Shown piece after piece: positions 6,141 through 10,051 of a DNA stretch of 10,051 bases (position 1 is the first letter of the stretch; each line of letters starts with the position of its first letter). Below the pieces are notes generated by a model. It had not been told where the DNA came from. It ran no database searches and saw only the letters and a list, made by a program, of their open reading frames with translations. This DNA comes from Candidatus Woesearchaeota archaeon UBA153 (GTDB lineage: Archaea; Nanobdellota; Nanobdellia; Woesearchaeales; UBA525): contig DASH01000038.1 in the NCBI GenBank assembly GCA_002503705.1, positions 1-10,051 on the forward strand, in the 5' to 3' direction. A program made the position numbers and the translations under genes.

Positions 6141-6629
6141 CTACCCGAGAGTGAACTCCGCCTTGATCCTCTTGAGCGCGGCGATGTTCTCCGTCGCGTG
6201 CGCGAATCCCGGCGAGAGCCGCTCGGCAATCTCGTACTCGGCGATCGCGCGGTCGAAGTGCTCGATTCCTCGCTCGTTCTGACGGATGTTCTCGACAAGG
6301 TTGACGGCCAAGTCGTAATGGTACGAGGCCTTCTCCGAGTTCAGCGAGAGCAACGCGTCAAGCTGCACAATCGCATCGTCGAAACGACGCTCCTCGAAGT
6401 ACAACGTCGCGAGGTTGTACCGCGCGAGCTCGTACTGAGGATTCTCCTCGATGGCGCGCAGGTACATCGCTTCCGAGGCCCGCGAGTTCCCGGCATGGTA
6501 CGCGTAGAACGCCGCGTCGTTATACCCTGACTCTTTCGTCTTCGCGGCGAACAAGACTCCTGAAGCCGCGAGCGCGGTCGTCGTGACGAGGAGCGCGATG
6601 ACGATGATGGCGAAGAGTTTGAACTTCAT
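6141..6629 (-). CDS. TPR protein with N-terminal membrane segment
   Basis: A 162-residue protein with an N-terminal hydrophobic helix (about 4-22, after MKFK) that is either a signal peptide or a membrane anchor, followed by roughly three tetratricopeptide repeats: about 36-66 (GNSRASEAMYLRAIEENP), 67-100 (ARYNLATLYFEERRFDDAI) and 101-140 (SYHYDLAVNLVEN to AEYEIAERLSP). TPRs form helical scaffolds for protein-protein contacts, so it probably serves as an extracytoplasmic assembly or adaptor factor; no enzymatic motif is present. The ATG at 6629 is chosen because GGGGGTG (6642-6636, minus strand) lies 6 bases upstream as a Shine-Dalgarno site; the GTG at 6638 falls inside it. It follows the Cys-rich membrane protein gene on the same strand, 67 bases downstream, with no clear TATA box between them, so cotranscription is likely despite a terminator-like hairpin in the gap. 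Confidence 0.82.
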   Translation of the reverse strand: MKFKLFAIIVIALLVTTTALAASGVLFAAKTKESGYNDAAFYAYHAGNSRASEAMYLRAIEENPQYELARYNLATLYFEERRFDDAIVQLDALLSLNSEKASYHYDLAVNLVENIRQNERGIEHFDRAIAEYEIAERLSPGFAHATENIAALKRIKAEFTLG

Positions 6630-6656
6630 GACTGACACCCCCTTTGTTCTGAACGG

Positions 6657-6681
6657 AAAAAAGCGCGACGGAACACCGCGC
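6657..6681 (-). terminator. Hairpin plus T6 after the Cys-rich protein gene
   Basis: Read on the minus strand: GCGCG (6681-6677), a nine-base loop, CGCGC (6667-6663), then TTTTTT (6662-6657), starting 15 bases after the stop codon at 6697. It has intrinsic-terminator form. Because the TPR gene downstream has a ribosome site but no visible TATA box, it may be a partial terminator that lowers TPR expression rather than a full stop. Confidence 0.4.
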
Positions 6682-6696
6682 GAAAAGAAAGAGGTT

Positions 6697-7497
6697 TCAG
6701 ACGAGGACCTTCTTCTGCGCAGTCTTCAGGACCTCTCCCGATTCCGCATCGACGAGTTCGACGACGACGGTGAAATCGTCGCCGACAGAGTAGTCGTTGG
6801 TGAGCGAATAGAGCCGGGAAGCGCCCAGATAGGTGAGATCGCCATAGCGTACCGAATGCGACGCACCGGATTTGATGAGCGGAAGCGAGACTGTCGCGTA
6901 CGGACTGCCTTTCCGCTCCGCATCAGGAGCGTTGAGGTAGTAGTTGCCAGTCTTGTCCTTGAGATACACATCGAGTTTCGCGTTCAAGTCGGTGGACTTG
7001 CCGTTCGTCACCGAGATCTCGACGCTCGTGACTTTCGCCGCTGAGGTGACGCCGTCCACGTACCCGATGTCGTTCTTCAGGGTGAACGTGACGTCGCCGC
7101 TCAACGCTTGGACGCAAACGCCGTCCGTGCTGCAACGTCCCGTCGAGCAATCAGAGTTCACATCACACTTCTTCCCCTGCCGGCAGTCATCACAAACATC
7201 GCCGCCGCAGTCGACGTCAGTCTCGTCCTGGTTCTTCAACCCGTCAGTGCAGTTCGCGACCGGCTCGAGCTCCTCTGCAGCGTCCGGCGTCACGTCCACA
7301 ACAGCACCCGCGTCTCCAGTGCCACTCGTCGTCTCCGTCGCGGTCGTGCTCGTCGCGTCCGGCGCTTCGCACTTCGCCTCCTTGAAGAACGCGAAGAAAA
7401 TGAGGAGCGCGAGCAACGCGAGAATGATGAAAATATACGCGAAACGCTCCAGCTTCCGCGGCGTAATGATGAAAACAGCATCGTTCGAGTCATCCAT
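6697..7497 (-). CDS. Membrane-anchored protein with Cys-rich domain
   Basis: A 266-residue membrane protein of unknown function. Order: short N-terminal segment (1-20, with Lys15 and Arg18), one transmembrane helix (about 20-38), a Thr/Ala/Glu-rich linker (43-80) with a lone Cys43, a Cys-rich module (83-128) and a C-terminal beta-rich domain (131-266). The positive residues before the helix place the rest outside the cell. The module has eight Cys (83, 97, 102, 105, 111, 117, 122, 128) and the motif ETDVDCGG, a pattern common in secreted bacterial and archaeal proteins and probably disulfide-bonded. The beta domain resembles a surface or adhesion-type sandwich, but no family is recognised. 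The ATG at 7497 is supported by GAGGTG (7508-7503, minus strand) 5 bases upstream; an alternative TTG at 7527 overlaps the ATPase stop. It begins 26 bases after that gene, so they are cotranscribed. Confidence 0.85.
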   Translation of the reverse strand: MDDSNDAVFIITPRKLERFAYIFIILALLALLIFFAFFKEAKCEAPDATSTTATETTSGTGDAGAVVDVTPDAAEELEPVANCTDGLKNQDETDVDCGGDVCDDCRQGKKCDVNSDCSTGRCSTDGVCVQALSGDVTFTLKNDIGYVDGVTSAAKVTSVEISVTNGKSTDLNAKLDVYLKDKTGNYYLNAPDAERKGSPYATVSLPLIKSGASHSVRYGDLTYLGASRLYSLTNDYSVGDDFTVVVELVDAESGEVLKTAQKKVLV

Positions 7498-7523
7498 GAG
7501 TGCACCTCTGAATCGCGATGATA

Positions 7524-8735
7524 TCAATGGCGCCGCTTGGCGCGCGGCGAACCGGTCACCAACTCCCTGCTCGAGACCTTCTTCTCGGGCATCGCGGGCG
7601 GAAGCGGCGCTTCAGCCTTCTTTTTCGCCGACAATCTCTCGCCCTCTCTCTCTTTCTTCGACGGCCGTTCGTCGTCGAGATTCCTGCCGGCCGCGACGAG
7701 CTCGTCGAGGAGCGCCGGATCGATCTGCTCGGAAACACTCCCCTCGAACGCCGCGGCGGAATCGTCTTCGTTCCTCGCTGACGGCGAGAGAGTGCTCGAC
7801 GAGACGCTCGCCGCCTCGTCCTCGTCGGGCCGGAACGCGAACCAGCGACGCCTTCCCGGCGCTGTTCCCGACGATTTTTCCGGCGCTTTCGGCCGCGGCT
7901 CTTCGAGAGGGAGCGCGGCTCGCGGCTCAGACCGTGATGACGATTGCGGCGCGAGCGCGACCGTCACCGTCCTCGTCGGGACCGGGGCCTTGACTTTCAA
8001 GCTGAGCTCGATGGCGCGGTCGCGCGCGAGCGCCAAGAGCCTCGACGGGTTGCGCTTCGCCTTGCCGATGAGCGTGTCGAGCTCGTCGTCGTCGAACGGA
8101 AACGTGCCGCGGCCTTGCGCAAGGCCGATTCGCCGAGCGAGAAGCTGGACGAGCGCGTCAGGGTCGAGATCGTCGAGCACGATCGCGAGCTCGTCCTCGC
8201 CGAGCTCTTCGTGCGCCTTGAGCGTCCGTTCGAGCGCGAGGATGACTTGTACTTCGTGAGAACTCGAGAGGAGCTTCTTGAGGAGCTTGACGCTCTCCGC
8301 GGAGAGGTCATTCGCGTCGTCGATGAGGAGGACGAGGCGTCTCTTCGCGAGCTTCTCCGCGAGGAAATCCTGGAGCTCGTCGCCTTGCAGCTTCTCGTGC
8401 GGTTTCGAGACTTTCTTCTCGAGGACGTTGAGCGCGTGCTCAAGCAGGGCGTTCGTGAAGAGCTTCGGCGTCGAGAGCAACCGTTTCTCGATGAAGAGCG
8501 ACGGGACCTTGTAGGCTTGGAGCGTCTCGTGCAGCCAGCGGAGCAGGGACGTCTTGCCGACGCCTTTGCCGCCTTGCAAGATGCCATACGCGTGCTGCTT
8601 GATGATGAACAGGTTGAGCTTCTCGCGTTCCTCATCGCGGCCGACAAAGTAGTCGTGGACTCTCGCCAACGGTTCTTCAACGAACGGATCGGACTTGTAC
8701 CCGAGCTTCTTCTGCCAATCCAGAACGAACCCCAT
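7524..8735 (-). CDS. AAA+ ATPase (ExeA/Orc1-like) with disordered C-terminal tail
   Basis: A 403-residue P-loop ATPase. Seen: FVGRDEE (30-36), Walker A GGKGVGKT (55-62), Walker B LVLLIDDA (134-141), a sensor-1-like strand VQVILAL (162-168) and the NPSRLLALARDR lid motif (229-240) typical of Orc1/Cdc6, ExeA and TniB-like proteins. Residues from about 250 to 403 are Ser/Glu/Arg/Pro-rich, low complexity and probably disordered, except for a short helix near 335-350. The ATG at 8735 is chosen: Shine-Dalgarno sequence GGGTGAGGTG (8748-8739) precedes it and a TATA box lies at 8779-8773; the frame upstream to 8813 contains that promoter. Its partners downstream are a membrane Cys-rich protein and a TPR protein, which recalls ExeA-type ATPases that help envelope assembly. 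A replication initiator is the main alternative, but Orc1 proteins normally carry a winged-helix domain, not seen here. Confidence 0.82.
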   Translation of the reverse strand: MGFVLDWQKKLGYKSDPFVEEPLARVHDYFVGRDEEREKLNLFIIKQHAYGILQGGKGVGKTSLLRWLHETLQAYKVPSLFIEKRLLSTPKLFTNALLEHALNVLEKKVSKPHEKLQGDELQDFLAEKLAKRRLVLLIDDANDLSAESVKLLKKLLSSSHEVQVILALERTLKAHEELGEDELAIVLDDLDPDALVQLLARRIGLAQGRGTFPFDDDELDTLIGKAKRNPSRLLALARDRAIELSLKVKAPVPTRTVTVALAPQSSSRSEPRAALPLEEPRPKAPEKSSGTAPGRRRWFAFRPDEDEAASVSSSTLSPSARNEDDSAAAFEGSVSEQIDPALLDELVAAGRNLDDERPSKKEREGERLSAKKKAEAPLPPAMPEKKVSSRELVTGSPRAKRRH

Positions 8736-8772
8736 AGACACCTCACCCAGGACTGAATTGCGCACGGGGAGC

Positions 8773-8788
8773 TTATAAAGGTTACGGC
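8773..8788 (-). promoter_or_regulatory. Promoter of the ATPase-membrane protein operon
   Basis: On the minus strand CGTAACC (8788-8782 region) is followed by TTTATAA (about 8779-8773). The predicted start point, about 26 bases on, leaves a leader of roughly 15 bases that contains the ATPase Shine-Dalgarno site. Ten bases here (8778-8787) are identical to 2597-2606 in the methyltransferase promoter. Confidence 0.65.
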
Positions 8789-8827
8789 GGATTCGGAGGG
8801 GAGGCGTCCTCACTCGGGAAGGAACAA

Positions 8828-8842
8828 CCAGTTCTTGACTGG
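8828..8842. repeat. Short inverted repeat in the eS1-ATPase intergenic region
   Basis: CCAGT (8828-8832) and ACTGG (8838-8842) form a perfect five-base-pair arm around a five-base loop, upstream of the ATPase promoter. It could be an operator or merely a chance hairpin. I see no small gene in 8736-8943. Confidence 0.25.
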
Positions 8843-8878
8843 AGACACGACGAGAGGTTTTCGGAAGAGAACTGAGCT

Positions 8879-8933
8879 AAAAAAATAAGAACGCGCGAGA
8901 ATGAAGAAAAAAAAGTTGTATGAAAAATTTTTC
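8879..8933 (-). terminator. Multi-T terminator after the eS1 gene
   Basis: On the minus strand three T-runs follow the eS1 stop codon: T5 at 8927-8923 (inside the perfect palindrome GAAAAATTTTTC, 8922-8933), T8 at 8914-8907 and T7 at 8885-8879. Repeated U-tracts without a strong hairpin are the usual archaeal termination signal, so eS1 should be transcribed separately from the ATPase operon. Confidence 0.7.
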
Positions 8934-8943
8934 GAGGAGCCGC

Positions 8944-9810
8944 TCACTCGTCGGACGGTTTGGTCGTCGTCTCCGACGACTCCGGGTCGACGGCAAGGTC
9001 TTCGTCAGCCTCCGCATCGTCAACAAGGAGGTCGGCGTCCTCGCCGGTCTCCGCGTCCTCAGTCAGGTCTTCGACCTGGCCGTCGTCAGCGGGAGCTTCC
9101 GCTTCCGGCGCGACCGCTTCGTTGATGACGGTCGTCTCGTCCTCGCGCACCGTACGAGCGTCGCTCGTCCCCTCAGGAAGGAGGAAACACGCGACGATCT
9201 CGACGCCCCGGACCGGGTGCGTCTTGTTCGCGACGTCCTTCAACGCGCGCTGGACCTGATAGTTGATGAGTTCATGGACGAGTCGGTCGAAGCTCATCCC
9301 GGCGACGAGCTGCTTCGTCCGATTGCGCACGGCGAGACGAATCTGCGTCTGCGCGCCGCTCGACGCGGGCGTCGCCGTCAAGACGACCGGCTTGATGCGG
9401 ACCAAGCGGCCGTTCTGGTTGCGCACGACGAACGAGTCGCCAATCTTCGAGCGTCCTCTCCGGACGAGCCGTTTGAGCTGGCTCGGCAGCAACGCGTACC
9501 CCGTCGCCGCGGCATGCCCTTTGCTCTCGTGCACCTTGACGATGTCAAACCGGATCTCAATGCCTTGGTTGCGCATGTCGTTCGTGAGCGTCATCAAATT
9601 CGCTGTCACCGTCTTCCCGACGAGGCGGCCCGGATCGTCCACGAGGCTCTCGCCGAGGTGGAGGCTGTTGAAACTGCCCGGGGCGATGATCTGCACCCAC
9701 TTCTTCTTCGTCTTCGCTTTCGCGACCGTCTTGACCGGCTTCTTCTGGTCCTTCTTCTCTTCCTTCTTCTCTTCCTGCTTTTCCTGCTTCTCTTTCTCTT
9801 CTTTCGCCAT
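8944..9810 (-). CDS. rps3ae: Small ribosomal subunit protein eS1 (S3Ae)
   Basis: Ribosomal protein eS1, 288 residues, a component of the small-subunit platform near the mRNA exit site. The core (about 36-215) carries family blocks such as KKWVQIIAPGSFN (36-48), GRLVGKTVTANLMTLT (61-76), RNQGIEIRFDIVKV (80-93), RRGRSKIGDSF (117-127) and RNRTKQLVAGMSF (162-174). Archaeal eS1 is usually about 200-220 residues; this one has a charged Lys/Glu N-terminal extension (1-35) and an Asp/Glu-rich tail (about 222-288). The ATG at 9810 is chosen because GGTGA (9823-9819, minus strand) lies 8 bases upstream as a Shine-Dalgarno site; the GTG at 9822 sits inside it. A TATA-like box at about 10008-10001 would give a leader near 165 bases containing a structured region. 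A multi-T terminator separates it from the ATPase operon. Confidence 0.95.
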   Translation of the reverse strand: MAKEEKEKQEKQEEKKEEKKDQKKPVKTVAKAKTKKKWVQIIAPGSFNSLHLGESLVDDPGRLVGKTVTANLMTLTNDMRNQGIEIRFDIVKVHESKGHAAATGYALLPSQLKRLVRRGRSKIGDSFVVRNQNGRLVRIKPVVLTATPASSGAQTQIRLAVRNRTKQLVAGMSFDRLVHELINYQVQRALKDVANKTHPVRGVEIVACFLLPEGTSDARTVREDETTVINEAVAPEAEAPADDGQVEDLTEDAETGEDADLLVDDAEADEDLAVDPESSETTTKPSDE

Positions 9811-9876
9811 CTTGAAAATCACCTACTCCATTGTGTTCAGTATTTCGTGTTCAGCATTGTGCCTTGTGAGCGTAAA

Positions 9877-9961
9877 CGGCCGATGGTGGACGATGCGGCG
9901 TCCGGTCGAGGCGATGCCGTCCCCCCACGCCTCGGTTCGGGGGCTTCTAGATACTCGGCCG
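9877..9961 (-). promoter_or_regulatory. Structured region, possible leader RNA of eS1
   Basis: CGGCCGA (9877-9883) pairs with TCGGCCG (9955-9961), closing two inner hairpins: GGACG/CGTCC (9888-9892 with 9899-9903) and CGAGGCG/CGCCTCG (9907-9913 with 9928-9934). In addition, the G run 9939-9943 can pair with the C run 9921-9926, which crosses the second hairpin and would make an H-type pseudoknot. If transcription starts about 26 bases after the minus-strand TATA-like box near 10001, this lies in the 5' leader of the eS1 mRNA. It fails as a tRNA: no T-loop sequence next to the outer stem. A separate small RNA is the alternative. Confidence 0.35.
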
Positions 9962-9993
9962 CACTGGTGGAGCGACCTCTGGCGCGAGAACAA

Positions 9994-10010
9994 GGAACGG
10001 TTTAAAAAGG
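9994..10010. promoter_or_regulatory. TATA-like element at the right edge, both orientations possible
   Basis: GGAACGG is followed by TTTAAAAAGG (10001-10010) on the plus strand, close to the topA promoter pattern. On the minus strand it reads CACC then TTTTTAAAC, close to the other host promoters. It may drive eS1 leftwards, a gene starting beyond the window rightwards (ATG at 10037 is 33 bases after the first A), or both. Confidence 0.45.
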
Positions 10011-10051
10011 TGATGGTCGAACAAGCTCTTAGGCAAATGGATGGTCGCCAG

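Noticed and set aside
7944..8756. A 270-codon plus-strand frame opposite the ATPase
   Set aside because: Shadow frame of Glu/Arg/Val repeats without motifs; the ATPase on the minus strand has Walker A, Walker B and a ribosome site.
9877..9961. A tRNA gene with a long variable arm
   Set aside because: The outer stem looks like an acceptor stem at suitable spacing, but there is no T-arm with TTCRANY loop beside it and no proper D-arm on either strand.
8920..10005. A 361-codon plus-strand frame opposite eS1
   Set aside because: Mirror of eS1 codon bias, ending in a Leu/Phe run opposite the Lys/Glu-rich N-terminus; no family features.
9893..10051. A plus-strand gene running off the right edge (reading MRRPVEAM and later HWWSDLWREN)
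   Set aside because: The frame is open to the edge, but codon use is atypical, there is no ribosome site, and a TATA-like box sits inside it; too little sequence to support.

Overview
The window looks like chromosomal DNA of an archaeon. Evidence: an archaeal/eukaryotic-type ribosomal protein eS1 (S3Ae), an N-terminal piece of the diphthamide enzyme Dph2, TATA boxes with a purine-rich BRE-like element placed for leaderless transcripts, and GGTGA-type Shine-Dalgarno sites. Small genes, an unusual membrane-protein operon and a fairly GC-rich genome would fit a DPANN-type lineage (for example Woesearchaeota-like), but the lineage assignment is inference only.

Layout. 46-492 (+): a small transglutaminase-fold protein. 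526-3047: an AT-richer defence island holding a HaeII-family restriction endonuclease (-), its m5C methyltransferase (-) and a divergent Vsr-type T:G mismatch endonuclease (+). Methyltransferase and vsr appear to fire from one TATA element between them. 3178-5592 (+): type IA DNA topoisomerase with four C-terminal zinc ribbons, ending at a probable bidirectional terminator. 5617-5730 (-): a 37-residue Lys/Arg-rich protein with its own promoter. 5822-6088 (-): a dph2 remnant that keeps only the first iron-sulfur ligand. 6141-8735 (-): three genes for a TPR protein with an N-terminal membrane segment, a membrane-anchored Cys-rich protein and an ExeA/Orc-like AAA+ ATPase. 8944-9810 (-): ribosomal protein eS1 with an acidic C-terminal tail. 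9811-10051 holds no confident gene; it has a structured stretch (9877-9961) that may be a leader RNA of eS1, and a TATA-like box at the right edge.

How the parts relate. The methyltransferase marks self DNA, the nuclease cuts unmarked DNA, and Vsr would repair the T:G mismatches that 5-methylcytosine deamination produces. Codon use (AAA, ATA, TTA, TCT) differs from the AAG/CTC/GCG-rich neighbours, which suggests acquisition by transfer. The ATPase, Cys-rich and TPR genes look like one transcription unit for an envelope-associated assembly of unknown function. Two initiation modes coexist: leaderless for topA, vsr, the methyltransferase, the dph2 remnant and the basic protein; Shine-Dalgarno for eS1, the membrane trio and the restriction endonuclease.
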